A DNA stretch of 64,000 bases from JAFDZV01 sp964455525 (GCA_964455525.1 CAYVWR010000002.1:620001-684000), one strand, 5' to 3'. Shown: positions 7,738 through 16,628, counted from the first letter of the stretch. Numbers and translations: made by a program. Notes: a model not told the origin generated them from the letters alone.

Positions 7738-9063
7738 ATGGCAACCGATATCTCCAATCCCCCTCTGACACTCCTGCTTCTTGGTTCAGGCGCTCGCGAG
7801 CATGCGCTCGCCTGGAAGCTGCGCCAATCCCCGATCGTTTCCCGTCTTGTCTGCGCTCCCGGCAATCCGGGCATTGCCCAGCTTGCGGAGCTGCGCGATA
7901 TCCCCATCGAAGATCCGGCGGCTGTCGTGGCGCTTGCATCGGAACTGCGTGCCGACCTTGTTGTTGTAGGGCCGGAGGCGCCGCTCGCTGCCGGCGTTGC
8001 CGATGCGCTCAGGGATGCCGGTATCGCTACGTTCGGTCCGTCGCGGAATGCGGCGCGCCTGGAATGGGATAAGGGCTACGCCAAGGACTTTATGGCCCGC
8101 TATGGTATCCCCGCTGCCCCATCACGGACGTTCTCGGCGCAGGAGCTGGAGGCCGCACGGGAATATGTGCAGGGGCATGTGCTGCCGATCGTCATCAAGG
8201 CAAGCGGGCTTGCTGCCGGCAAGGGTGTGGTGATCGCTACGTCGGCCAAGGAGGCGCTGACAACGGTTGATGCCATGCTCAGTGGCGATGCGTTCGGCCA
8301 CGCCGGTACGTGTATTGTGGTGGAGGAGTTTATGCGCGGTGAGGAGGCCTCGATCTTTGCCATCACCGATGGGACCGGCTATGTGCTGCTTGCTCCATCG
8401 CAGGATCATAAACGGGTGGGCGATGGCGATGCCGGGCCGAATACCGGCGGGATGGGGGCGTATGCTCCTGCTCCGATCGTGACCCCGGCGGTGCTGGAAC
8501 AGATTGCGCAGAAGATCGTGGCGCCCACCCTGCGTGGGATGCGAGAGGATGGGCACCCATATGTTGGCTGCCTCTACGTTGGCGTGATGATCGAGAATGG
8601 GAACGCACGCGTTGTGGAGTTCAATAGCCGCTTTGGTGATCCCGAGACACAGGTGGTATTGCCGCTGTACGATGGCGATATGGCCCGTCTGCTGGCCGAT
8701 GCCGCATCAGGACGGCTTCTCGATGAGAGCACGATCGCCCAGCCCAGCGGCTCTGCGGTATGCGTGGTGATGGCATCCGAAGGTTATCCCGGCCCATATC
8801 GCAGGGGAAGCCGGATCACCGGCGTTGCGGAGGCCGAGAGGTTCGGCGGGGTTGTGGTCTTCCATGCCGGCACCAGGCGCGATGGCGAGCATCTGCTGAC
8901 AAGCGGCGGACGTGTGCTTGGGGTGACCGCCGTATCGAAGGATGAGGGGCTTGCGGCCACGATCGGCCGTGCCTACGAGGCCATTCGTAGTGTACATTTC
9001 GAGGGTGGATTCTACCGGAACGATATCGGCGCAAAAGGGGTCGGCGAGGCGATCGCGGGATAA
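7738..9063 (+). CDS. purD: Phosphoribosylamine-glycine ligase (GARS)
   Basis: PurD joins glycine to 5-phosphoribosylamine with ATP in the second step of purine synthesis. The 441-residue protein has the usual length. It has the N-terminal PreATP-grasp (LLLLGSGAREHALAWKL, the APGNPG loop), the ATP-grasp core (PIVIKASGLAAGKGVVIA; VVEEFMRGEEASIFAI; SQDHKRVGDGDAGPNTGGMGAY) and the metal site (VEFNSRFGDPETQVVLP). The start ATG 7738 puts the GSGAREH loop at the usual distance; an earlier in-frame ATG at 7681 would only add an Arg-rich, non-conserved stretch. Together with guaB it makes two purine genes in this part of the window, though they are not in one operon. Confidence 0.96.
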   Translation: MATDISNPPLTLLLLGSGAREHALAWKLRQSPIVSRLVCAPGNPGIAQLAELRDIPIEDPAAVVALASELRADLVVVGPEAPLAAGVADALRDAGIATFGPSRNAARLEWDKGYAKDFMARYGIPAAPSRTFSAQELEAAREYVQGHVLPIVIKASGLAAGKGVVIATSAKEALTTVDAMLSGDAFGHAGTCIVVEEFMRGEEASIFAITDGTGYVLLAPSQDHKRVGDGDAGPNTGGMGAYAPAPIVTPAVLEQIAQKIVAPTLRGMREDGHPYVGCLYVGVMIENGNARVVEFNSRFGDPETQVVLPLYDGDMARLLADAASGRLLDESTIAQPSGSAVCVVMASEGYPGPYRRGSRITGVAEAERFGGVVVFHAGTRRDGEHLLTSGGRVLGVTAVSKDEGLAATIGRAYEAIRSVHFEGGFYRNDIGAKGVGEAIAG

Positions 9064-9283
9064 GGGCCGGGCGCCCTGCGCTTGCAGGAACGATCTGGAT
9101 CGTCAGCGATCAGACCCCTCCGATTGTCGTTGAATCGGGATGAACGGTAGGTGGTAGTAAGCGCCCGAGGGGGGAGTGTTCGAGGTTCAACCGGCATTCC
9201 CCCGGTGCCGTGCTGGCATCTTCAACCATTGGCTGGCCGTCGCTTCTGTGGCCGGATACTCTCACCTGTCGAGGTATTGTTGT

Positions 9284-10216
9284 ATGAACATTCTTCTGAC
9301 CGGCGGCGCCGGTTTCATAGGCTCGCAGATCGTTGATGCCTGCATCCAGGCAGGGCACCATGTCTCCATCATTGATAATCTCTCCACCGGCCGCCGTCGC
9401 AATCTTAATCCCGATGCTGAGCTGTTCCAGGTCGATATCCGCGATCGTGATGCTATCGGCCGGGTGTTTCGCAGTCGCCAGTTCGATCTGTTAAATCATC
9501 ATGCCGCCCAGCTCGATGTACGTGCCTCGGTGCGCGATCCGCAGTTCGATGCCGAACAGAATGTGCTCGGGACGCTGAATCTGTTCCAGGGGGCATTGCA
9601 GCATGGTGTGGGGCGGGTGATCTTCGCTTCAAGCGGCGGAGCCATCTACGGCGAGCAGGAATATTTCCCCGCCGATGAAACCCATCCCACCAACCCTATT
9701 TCCCCCTATGGCATCACCAAGCTTACCGCCGAGAAGTATCTCCATTATTACCGTCACGAGCATGGTATCGAGCATGTGATCTTCCGCTATACAAACGTCT
9801 ACGGGCCTCGTCAGAATCCGCATGGGGAGGCTGGCGTCATCGCAATCTTCTTCGAGCGGATGCTCGCCGGCAATGCGCCGGTGATCTATGGCTCAGGTGA
9901 GCAGACACGCGATTATGTCTATGTCGGCGATCTGGTGCGCGCCAACATGCTTGCGCTTGGATACGTGGATGGTTCAGGCTCCGGCGTCTTCAATCTCAGC
10001 ACCGGGATAGAGATCAGTGTCAACAGCCTGTTTCGGACGCTGAACACGTTCTTCGGGGAGAGATTCCCGCAGGAGCATGGTCCTGCCAGAAAGGGAGAGC
10101 AGGCACGTTCGGTGTGCTCCTGGGAGCATGCCAGGCAGAAGCTTGGATGGGCGCCCGAGGTCTCCTTCCACGAAGGTGTGGAGCGGACGCTTGCCTATTA
10201 CCGTGAGCCAGGGTAG
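9284..10216 (+). CDS. NAD-dependent sugar-nucleotide epimerase (UDP-glucose 4-epimerase type)
   Basis: The 310-residue extended short-chain dehydrogenase would epimerise or dehydrate a nucleotide sugar, most likely UDP-glucose/galactose or the N-acetyl forms. The NAD-binding Gly motif TGGAGFIGS is at residues 6-14. IIDNLSTGRRRNL is the galE-like loop, the catalytic Ser is in FASSGGAIYG, and the Tyr/Lys pair is in SPYGITK. RYTNVYGPRQNPHGEAGVIAIF is the substrate loop found in GalE/WbpP-like enzymes. ATG 9284 has GAGG 9 nt upstream. It fits glycan precursor supply for the nearby transferases. A stem structure follows at 10241-10300. Confidence 0.88.
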   Translation: MNILLTGGAGFIGSQIVDACIQAGHHVSIIDNLSTGRRRNLNPDAELFQVDIRDRDAIGRVFRSRQFDLLNHHAAQLDVRASVRDPQFDAEQNVLGTLNLFQGALQHGVGRVIFASSGGAIYGEQEYFPADETHPTNPISPYGITKLTAEKYLHYYRHEHGIEHVIFRYTNVYGPRQNPHGEAGVIAIFFERMLAGNAPVIYGSGEQTRDYVYVGDLVRANMLALGYVDGSGSGVFNLSTGIEISVNSLFRTLNTFFGERFPQEHGPARKGEQARSVCSWEHARQKLGWAPEVSFHEGVERTLAYYREPG

Positions 10217-10240
10217 CCGCCGCTACGCCACCGTACAGGT

Positions 10241-10300
10241 GCCGGGGAAACCAGCGGCTGGGCGCATATGCTGCCGCCAGCCTGGGCAGCCTTCCCCGGC
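10241..10300. terminator. Stem structure between convergent genes, putative bidirectional terminator
   Basis: GCCGGGGAA (10241-10249) and TTCCCCGGC (10292-10300) pair perfectly over 9 bp, and the intervening bases contain further partial pairing (CAGCGGCTGG with CCGCCAGCCTGG). It lies between the epimerase stop (10216) and the stop of the leftward gene at 10325. No T-run is present, so its terminator role is inferred from its position. Confidence 0.45.
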
Positions 10301-10324
10301 GTGGGCGCCATCTGAGACAAGGGC

Positions 10325-10870
10325 CTAGTCCACATCAATGCGATCGGATGTTGCCCCCGGCTTCCAACGAAAGGAGTTGAAAATCTGTTCGCTCGCTTCG
10401 GTGTATACATGTCCCTTCAACGCAAACGGGATGATCTCTATCTGTACGCTTCGTGTTGGCAGATAATAGGTCCTGATCTTTGCCGTGCCCCTTGCCGTTG
10501 CCGAATCGGCTTGGGTATAGAGATAGGCGCCGGTGCTGATTGTGTCGGGGGGGATCTCCATCGGTCGTACCGTCGCTGTAAAGCGAATCATCCCCGCCTC
10601 CGGTATCAGATAGATACGGGTCTCCGAGAGCCGGGCGGGATTCCAGTTGCTTCGTAGCGAGTCAAGCATGGCCTCGGCAGGAATGCGTGCAACATATCCG
10701 CAGCGGCTGTCAACGCTCTGGCCTGTTACCGAGGGTTTTTTCTCCGGTGCGATTGTGGCCCCTGCCGGCGCTTCCGGCTGCTTTTGCGCTAAGGTTGTTG
10801 CCGATATGGCAGCAAGCCCCAGTAGCCCTGCTGCCAGCATCCGTGCATGATAGGTTCGATGATAAGTCAT
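10325..10870 (-). CDS. Secreted protein of unknown function, paralogue of the upstream gene
   Basis: About 181 residues, not recognised as a named family. A signal peptide is visible (hydrophobic AAGLLGLAAIS, cleavage after TTLAQ), so the product should be periplasmic or surface exposed. The mature part has alternating strands typical of small beta-rich proteins. The segment RTYYLPTRSVQIEIIPFALKG and the ending IFNSFRW resemble NYILRDMSVQIEVLL and MFDSFIPP in the preceding gene (10946-11488), so the two look like tandem duplicates. ATG 10870 was chosen over 10921 because it gives a standard signal peptide. It is 75 bp downstream of its paralogue, so co-transcription is likely. Confidence 0.65.
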   Translation of the reverse strand: MTYHRTYHARMLAAGLLGLAAISATTLAQKQPEAPAGATIAPEKKPSVTGQSVDSRCGYVARIPAEAMLDSLRSNWNPARLSETRIYLIPEAGMIRFTATVRPMEIPPDTISTGAYLYTQADSATARGTAKIRTYYLPTRSVQIEIIPFALKGHVYTEASEQIFNSFRWKPGATSDRIDVD

Positions 10871-10945
10871 ATGCGGAAAGGCCCGTCCGGTAAAACGCCG
10901 GATGATTGCCTGTGTGAACATTAATGGTGGCCGTGGGGAGCCGGG

Positions 10946-11488
10946 TCAGCGGTTGTTCTTGAATCGGTCCTTGCCACGCTGATAACGCCAGTCGTGCAGG
11001 ATCTTCTCCTGATCGGGAGGAGGGATAAAGCTATCGAACATCGGTGTGAGGATGGCGCCATATTCCTTTTCCCCCTTTGCCGTAAGGAGCACCTCTATCT
11101 GCACCGACATATCACGAAGGATATAGTTGCGCATGATGATGCGGCCGTTTACTCCCATCGAGTCGCTCTCAAAGAAGACCATGCTGTCGAGAAGCTTGTA
11201 GCCAGGAGGCACCACCTGCTGCTCCCTGTAGTTGCGGATCTTGACGGAGCCGCAGCCTCCCGGAAGTATGAAGTTGACGAGCTGGGCCGCACCGGCTCTG
11301 TTCAGTTCCGAGCCGATCGGGTTCAGCTTTGCCTTTGCCGGCAGCATAAAGGAGTAGCTGAAATCACTACTATACTGCTGGGTCAGGCTGCTATCGACCG
11401 TGCGTGTGACAACCTCCTGTGCCCGTGCAGGGAGCGCGAGTGCTAGAAGAATAAGAACCGCGCAGGCGGAAAGACGATGAAGTAGCAT
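10946..11488 (-). CDS. Secreted protein of unknown function
   Basis: About 180 residues with a clear signal peptide (hydrophobic ACAVLILLALALP, cleavage after ARAQ). No family was recognised. The mature protein has a beta-strand-rich pattern and one GGCGS cysteine. It shares the spacing of several blocks with the downstream gene (R-NYILRDMSVQIEV against R-TYYLPTRSVQIEI; FDSF against FNSF), which supports duplication. ATG 11488 was chosen because the signal peptide begins there; the frame stays open further upstream, but that extension is Pro/Ser-rich and implausible. A 22-bp palindrome in the divergent region at 11715-11736 may regulate this gene, the rhodanese gene, or both. Confidence 0.65.
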   Translation of the reverse strand: MLLHRLSACAVLILLALALPARAQEVVTRTVDSSLTQQYSSDFSYSFMLPAKAKLNPIGSELNRAGAAQLVNFILPGGCGSVKIRNYREQQVVPPGYKLLDSMVFFESDSMGVNGRIIMRNYILRDMSVQIEVLLTAKGEKEYGAILTPMFDSFIPPPDQEKILHDWRYQRGKDRFKNNR

Positions 11489-11714
11489 AGCTCTGTCGTT
11501 GGGTTGATCCGTTGATTCGCTTGAAAGAGTCCGAACAGGGACCGCTGAGTGGCGCATCGGTTTAGTTGCGTATCCAGAGATAGCTCCCGGAGGGGGGCCA
11601 TCCGGCTTGCCCTGGGCGACTGTGGAATATAGCACCGATTGCCCCCTGGTTGGCCACACCAATGCCCTCCGCTGCAAAACCGTCCAGAGTTTTTTTCGGG
11701 TCTTGATGCTGGTA

Positions 11715-11736
11715 ACGCCTCACCACGGTGAGGCGT
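11715..11736. promoter_or_regulatory. Perfect palindrome in a divergent intergenic region, candidate operator
   Basis: ACGCCTCACC (11715-11724), a 2-nt spacer and GGTGAGGCGT (11727-11736) form a perfect inverted repeat. It lies 44 bp before the rhodanese ATG (11780) and about 230 bp upstream of the divergent gene starting at 11488. The 10-2-10 form and short centre fit a dimeric regulator site better than a terminator. No regulator gene lies nearby. Confidence 0.45.
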
Positions 11737-11779
11737 GCAAGCGCATAGAACCGACCGATAATCCATAGACCAGGATAGC

Positions 11780-12370
11780 ATGATGAAGCGAGATGGCGGT
11801 ATCAGAACGTTCGAGCATGGGAAGGGGCGGGGAATGGCTGTCGCCCTTGCCGGGGCTGCCCTGTCGCTGGGGGGAGCCGCGTTCTACCTTCTTGCCAGAA
11901 CCGAGCGTGGTTTCCGTACGGTTCTTGAGAGGATGTACCGGAAGGAATTCCCGGACGTTGCCACCGTGGAGCCGGAAAATCTTGCGCTTGAGCTTCAGGG
12001 GGCCGAACCCCCTGTGCTACTTGATATTCGCATGCCGGAGGAATATGCGGTCAGCCATTTGAACGATGCCCGGCTTGTAAATCCTTCCACCTTCAGCTCT
12101 GCCGACCTGTTCGGGCTGAGAAAGGATACGGCGATCGTCGTCTACTGCTCGGTGGGATACCGGAGCGGAATGATCGCCGAACGGCTGGTGTCGATGGGCT
12201 TCAGGAACGTGCGCAATCTGTACGGAGGGATCTTTCTCTGGGTTAACCAGGGGCGCCCCGTGTTCAGCGCCGGTCGGCCGGTGAACCGCGTGCATACCTA
12301 TAGCTGGCGCTGGGGGAACTTCGTTACGCGTGGAAAAAAAGTCTATGCGCGCGTGCGCACGGAGCCGTGA
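11780..12370 (+). CDS. Membrane-anchored rhodanese-domain protein
   Basis: The 196-residue protein has one membrane-spanning segment (residues 19-38, MAVALAGAALSLGGAAFYLL) and a rhodanese domain at about 75-160. The domain shows the entry motif LLDIRMPEEYAVSHL, and the active-site loop YCSVGYRSG has Cys123 in a position able to carry a persulfide. YGGIFLWVNQGRPV closes the fold. It could transfer sulfane sulfur or act as a redox or signalling module; the substrate is not predictable. Two consecutive ATGs (11780 and 11783) follow an AGGA. An operator-like palindrome lies upstream and a hairpin starting at the stop codon ends the gene. Confidence 0.85.
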   Translation: MMKRDGGIRTFEHGKGRGMAVALAGAALSLGGAAFYLLARTERGFRTVLERMYRKEFPDVATVEPENLALELQGAEPPVLLDIRMPEEYAVSHLNDARLVNPSTFSSADLFGLRKDTAIVVYCSVGYRSGMIAERLVSMGFRNVRNLYGGIFLWVNQGRPVFSAGRPVNRVHTYSWRWGNFVTRGKKVYARVRTEP

Positions 12371-12399
12371 TGCGGGCGCCGCCTGCGTGATGCCCGCAT
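12370..12399. terminator. Hairpin between convergent genes, putative bidirectional terminator
   Basis: ATGCGGGC (12370-12377) and GCCCGCAT (12392-12399) form an 8-bp perfect stem with a 14-nt loop. It begins on the last base of the rhodanese stop and lies 19 bp from the stop of the leftward MFS gene. Only short T/A stretches follow. Confidence 0.5.
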
Positions 12400-12417
12400 A
12401 AACCGTGCACCCCCCAT

Positions 12418-13659
12418 TTATTCATAGTTCCGTAGTTGCGGATATATGGCGGCGGTGAGGCCAACAAGGATGACCGTTGCTATCCCGCCGATCGCAACGG
12501 CGAGGTTGGCTCCCACGGCAGCCGCAAGGAGGCCCGCCTCCAGATTGCCGAGCTGCGGGCCGCCCATAAAAAAAATCATGTTCACACCAGTCATTCGCCC
12601 CCGTATGTGATCGGGCGTCACCGTGTGCCGTATCGTCTGCCGTAATACCGTGCTTATGGAGTCACCGGCTCCCACAAGCGCAAGCATGACGATCGAGAGC
12701 CAGAAGCTCGCAGACAGGCCGAAGATTGTGGTCGCCACCCCATATGCGCCTACCGACAGCAGAAGCAACACTCCCTTGCGGCGGATTGCTCCCCCGGACA
12801 TTGACATGCCGATGCCTGCGCTCAGCGATCCGATCGATTCGGCGGCATAGAGAATGCCAAGGCCTCGTGCGTCAACCTTCAGGATATCGCGTGCAAAGAC
12901 TGGCAGAAGCGCTGTGGCCGATGAGAAGAAGGTGGCCAGAAAGTCGAGGATCATCGTGGAGAGGATCATGGTATTCGAGCGGACGAACTTCAGCCCTGCC
13001 AGCACCGATGCCAGGTCGATTTTTGTGGCCTTGTTCGGCACAATCGTATGCGGGCGCATCGCCCGGAGCGCAACGATCACCGCCAGATAGGTAAGAGCGT
13101 TGCACCAGTAGACGGCCTGTACGCCGAACGCAGCGATGATAAATCCGCTCAGAGTTGGCCCGATAATCATCGCGGCCTGGAACATCATCGTGTTAAGGGA
13201 GATCGCGTTGGTAAGATGCTCCGGTGGCACCAGCGTTGGGATAAGCGATTGGCGCGCAGGCCCATCGAATGCTCCTGCCGATGCGCCCAGCGCGGTCAGG
13301 GCCAGCAGTACTACAGGAGAGGCATCTCCCAGTATCGTCACCAGGGCGAGCAGACACGCCGAGCACATCATCACGCTCTGCGTCACGAACATGATACGGC
13401 GGCGGTTGTATGTATCGGCGACAACCCCTCCTATCATGGAGAAGAGGATGATCGGGACCACCCGTACCAACCCTATCAGGCCAAGCATAACAGGGGAATT
13501 GGTGCGATGGTAGATATGCCAGTTGATCGCCACGTTCTGCATCTGCGATCCGGCAACCGATACGATCTGGCCGAGCCAGAGCAGGCGGAAGTCACGATGC
13601 AGAAGCGCCGGAAAACGCCGTGCGATAAAGCCTGAAGAGAAGCCGGGCGAGGATGTCAT
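12418..13659 (-). CDS. MFS transporter, EntS/MFS_3-like exporter
   Basis: The 413-residue, roughly 12-helix inner-membrane protein starts FPALLHRDFRLLWLGQIVSVAGSQMQ (given here only as the family's opening pattern RDFRLLWLGQ) and carries GGVVADTYNRRRIM, the MFS loop 2-3 motif. GAFDGPARQSLIPTLV and LRQTIRHTVTPDHIRGRMTGV are hallmarks of the enterobactin exporter/DUF894 group. Proton-driven export of a small molecule, such as a siderophore or drug, is the family expectation; the substrate here is unknown. A 10-G tract lies 126 bp upstream of its start (13785-13794). The Nfu gene is transcribed in the same direction about 200 bp upstream. Confidence 0.88.
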   Translation of the reverse strand: MTSSPGFSSGFIARRFPALLHRDFRLLWLGQIVSVAGSQMQNVAINWHIYHRTNSPVMLGLIGLVRVVPIILFSMIGGVVADTYNRRRIMFVTQSVMMCSACLLALVTILGDASPVVLLALTALGASAGAFDGPARQSLIPTLVPPEHLTNAISLNTMMFQAAMIIGPTLSGFIIAAFGVQAVYWCNALTYLAVIVALRAMRPHTIVPNKATKIDLASVLAGLKFVRSNTMILSTMILDFLATFFSSATALLPVFARDILKVDARGLGILYAAESIGSLSAGIGMSMSGGAIRRKGVLLLLSVGAYGVATTIFGLSASFWLSIVMLALVGAGDSISTVLRQTIRHTVTPDHIRGRMTGVNMIFFMGGPQLGNLEAGLLAAAVGANLAVAIGGIATVILVGLTAAIYPQLRNYE

Positions 13660-13784
13660 GGCCGTATGGGCTATGGATAATAAGCCCCTATACTACGAAC
13701 TATGGCAACATTGTTCTGCAAGATGTTATTGCGGCGGAGCCAGCCGTTGTACTGCCCCGATGCGGAGGCCCATCGGCGCGATGC

Positions 13785-13794
13785 GGGGGGGGGG
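13785..13794. repeat. Homopolymer of ten G
   Basis: A run of ten G (ten C on the minus strand) lies in the 200-bp gap between the Nfu gene and the MFS gene, both leftward. Runs of this length are prone to slippage; here it could only change promoter or leader spacing for the MFS gene. Confidence 0.8.
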
Positions 13795-13859
13795 AATCCT
13801 GTCGGTGATCGTTGGCGATGTCTGTGAGGTCCTGTGCCTATGGTGGCGCTGGCTGTTGC

Positions 13860-14162
13860 TTATACCGTGATCGTCTTGTGAGCTTGAGGGGCGCTGCCGT
13901 CCATCGAATAAATGCCATCCATCTCTACGGCCTTCACTTCCGGGATCTGACGGCGGATCGCCTGCTCGACGCCCCCTTTCAGGGTCAGTGTGGAGGATGG
14001 GCATGTGCCACAGGCACCGGCCAGCCGCACATAGACGATGTTGTTCTCGTAGCGTATGAACTCGATCGTGCCGCCATCCATCTCGATATAGGGGCGCACA
14101 TCGTTGGCGATGATCTGTAGTATCTGCTCGATTACCGCTTCGCGCTGTGTGGTCTCGGTCAT
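13860..14162 (-). CDS. NifU-like C-terminal domain protein (Nfu-type Fe-S carrier)
   Basis: The 100-residue protein consists of a single Nfu domain. It carries the cluster-binding motif CGTCPSS with Cys51 and Cys54, preceded by YIEMDGGTIEFI and followed by LKGGVEQAIRRQIPEVKAV. Such proteins dimerise around a [4Fe-4S] cluster and pass it to apo-enzymes; in this window fumarase is not a client (class II, cluster-free), but NuoE's complex is an obvious Fe-S user. ATG 14162 has GGAAG 10 nt upstream. It is divergent from comEC. Confidence 0.92.
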   Translation of the reverse strand: MTETTQREAVIEQILQIIANDVRPYIEMDGGTIEFIRYENNIVYVRLAGACGTCPSSTLTLKGGVEQAIRRQIPEVKAVEMDGIYSMDGSAPQAHKTITV

Positions 14163-14401
14163 GGGTCGGGCTTCCGCAGAAATAAATCAGATCAGAAAAA
14201 TTGATTGGCCGTACTAGGCTTCAAAGATCGTCCAAGATTTTCAAACTGCCAAGAGATGCAATCCTCCGTTGCAATTGAATTCGGCCTATCCCACATTCCC
14301 GGTCAGTTACCCCGCATTTCCCGGATTCTCCGGCGTAGCCCGCTTCGTACAATTGATACTGTGTTGCAACGGGGGGCTGTTGATTATGGGAGGGCATCAT
14401 T

Positions 14402-16420
14402 ATGGTCGATCGTGGCTGGAACTATTATCCATCGCTGAGGCTGGCGCTTCCATGCGCTGCCGGCATTCTTGCGGCACATCTTCTTGTCCCTTCGGTTGCT
14501 CAGCTTCTGGTTCTTCTGTCTGCGGCTCTTGGCTGGCTGGCACTGTCGTCATGGCGCGGCCGCCCATTTCTTGCGCTGCCGTTTCTGCTGGTTGCGTTTG
14601 CGGCAGGAGCGCTCTGGTATACGGTTCGTGCCGATGCGCCGGACACAGGCCTGCAAGGGGCACGCATAGAGGATGCTGAGCTTATCGGCCGGGTGATCGG
14701 CGATCCGGTCTATCGGCAGAACAGGATCGAATTTCTTATGGAATGCGATTCGCTATTGTATCGGAACTCCTCGGTGCGACCGGCCACACATATCCTTGTT
14801 CGGTTATATGATCGGTCGCCCTTCAATCCGGCGCTGCTGCCAGGGTACGGCAGCCGGATAACCCTTGTCGGGACGGCGATGGTACCGGCCGCATCCGCCA
14901 ATCCAGGCGAGTTCGATTATGCCGCATATCTACGCTCGCGTGGTATCGGCCTGGTGGTAAATGTTGGGCGTGCATCGGCGATATACCAGTTCGGGGCGTG
15001 CCAACTTGGTGTGCTGGAACGGATTGTTCTAACGGTCCGCCGTGCGGCCAGGAATTTTTGCGACAGTCATGTTGGCGGGGAGGGAGGTGATATTCTTCGT
15101 GCGCTGATTTTCGGCGAACGTGATTATATCGACCCGGAGACTCGCCAGGCGTTCACCATTACCGGCACGGTGCATGTGCTGGCGGTAAGCGGGTGTAATG
15201 TGGGCCTGATCGCCCTTGTGCTTTTTGTGGCTGTATCATGGATCGGCAATCGACTCTGGCAACTGCTGGTGTTTATCCCGGCGCTTGTGCTTTATACGGC
15301 CGTTGCCGGAGGAGAGGCCTCCATTCTGCGGGCGACCGTCATGGCCTCTGCCTTTCTGGTCGCTCGTGTGGCGGGGAGGATACCCCGTCCGCTCAACACG
15401 CTGGGTGTTGCCGCTCTGGTGATCCTGCTGCTCGATCCACGGCAGCTTTTCGATGTCGGCTTCCAGTTGTCGTTTGCGTCGGTGGCGGGCATCCTCATGG
15501 TGTACGTGCCTTTGTGGGAATGGCTGCTGGCACGCGTGCGTGTGCTGCACCGGTTTTCCCCGCTGCGCTGGCTTGCCGCCATGCTTCTGCTGACCGTAAG
15601 CGCGCAGCTTTTTACCCTGCCTTTTGTGCTCTATCACTTCGGCTTTATCTCGTTCATCTCCCTTCTTCTCAATATTCCTGTTGTGCCGCTCACCTCGGCC
15701 GCTCTGGGCGCGGGCATGGCAGGCATCGTCGCAGACCTTTTCTCCGGCACGCTCGCCTCGTGGTTTGGTGGGGGTGCCCATCTTGCGCTCTGCGCCACGG
15801 AGTGGCTTGTGAGCCGGGGAGCGGCGCTGCCAGGGGTTGGTGCTGAGATCGGCACAATCGGGCTTCCGGGCGCAACGCTTCTGATGATGATGATCTTCCG
15901 CCTGGCCATGGGCGCACATCCGATGCAGATCGCAGTCCGTCTGGGCGCATGTATCTGTGCGTTTGCTTCGATTGTTGTGTTCGATCGGATGGCCGATCCG
16001 TTGAGCCGAAATAATGGGCCGTATCTCTATCTGCTGAAGGGGAGGGATGGGGTTATCGCCGCCACCGTGCGTGGCGATTCTGTCCTGCTGTATGCTGCCG
16101 GACGATCCGCCGACACCACCATGCTTCAACACAGTGGCGAGGCGTTGCGGCGGCGCTGCGGCGCAACCTGGGTGCGGGCCATCTCCCTTGATTCCATCCG
16201 TTCGGTGATCGCGTGCGATGATCTGCTGATCGTAGGCGCCCGTCCGCCCGAGGTTGTTCTGAGCGATCTTCCCGTGCTGCTTTCGGGCACTGGCCGCCGT
16301 CGTCTCGGTCTGGTGCAGGCTGCCGGAGAACAGTTCCTTCAGGTGCCGTTGCGGATGGAGTTGGAGGAGGCTGTGGTATTTCGTTATGATGGGGCCTGGC
16401 ACACTGTTCGATGGCGGTGA
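14402..16420 (+). CDS. comEC: ComEC/Rec2-family DNA uptake channel, without metallo-beta-lactamase domain
   Basis: ComEC forms the inner-membrane channel that imports single-stranded DNA in natural transformation. The 672-residue protein has N-terminal helices, an OB-fold-like DUF4131 region at about 90-200, and the Competence domain beginning near 230 (GGDILRALIFGERDYI; TITGTVHVLAVSG), with many membrane helices to about residue 530. The usual SGLHVG loop reads SGCNVG, so the conserved His is Asn. After the last helix only about 135 residues remain (from GPYLYLLKG) and they lack the HxHxDH-type motif of the nuclease domain found in longer ComEC proteins. ATG 14402 has GGGAGG 9 nt upstream. 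Confidence 0.86.
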   Translation: MVDRGWNYYPSLRLALPCAAGILAAHLLVPSVAQLLVLLSAALGWLALSSWRGRPFLALPFLLVAFAAGALWYTVRADAPDTGLQGARIEDAELIGRVIGDPVYRQNRIEFLMECDSLLYRNSSVRPATHILVRLYDRSPFNPALLPGYGSRITLVGTAMVPAASANPGEFDYAAYLRSRGIGLVVNVGRASAIYQFGACQLGVLERIVLTVRRAARNFCDSHVGGEGGDILRALIFGERDYIDPETRQAFTITGTVHVLAVSGCNVGLIALVLFVAVSWIGNRLWQLLVFIPALVLYTAVAGGEASILRATVMASAFLVARVAGRIPRPLNTLGVAALVILLLDPRQLFDVGFQLSFASVAGILMVYVPLWEWLLARVRVLHRFSPLRWLAAMLLLTVSAQLFTLPFVLYHFGFISFISLLLNIPVVPLTSAALGAGMAGIVADLFSGTLASWFGGGAHLALCATEWLVSRGAALPGVGAEIGTIGLPGATLLMMMIFRLAMGAHPMQIAVRLGACICAFASIVVFDRMADPLSRNNGPYLYLLKGRDGVIAATVRGDSVLLYAAGRSADTTMLQHSGEALRRRCGATWVRAISLDSIRSVIACDDLLIVGARPPEVVLSDLPVLLSGTGRRRLGLVQAAGEQFLQVPLRMELEEAVVFRYDGAWHTVRWR

Positions 16421-16628
16421 TCGCAACTATCCATATCCGGGGCATGGCCTTATCCTGAAGAACGTGATAAGAGGTGTTCGGATGGCATGTCCGGTTCCTG
16501 TTATTATTCAGGATAATATTCCCCAGGGTATCGAGCTGTGCCGTGCAAGGGGCTGCTCTGCCGGCAGGTGCTGATTGATACGCCCGCAGGGCTGCCGGTG
16601 TATATGGTATTCTATAAATCTCACGATC

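Noticed and set aside
9064..9283. Possible tRNA in the gap between purD and the epimerase
   Set aside because: A GTTCGAGGTTCAACC stretch recalls a T-arm, but no acceptor stem, D-arm or anticodon arm can be paired around it.
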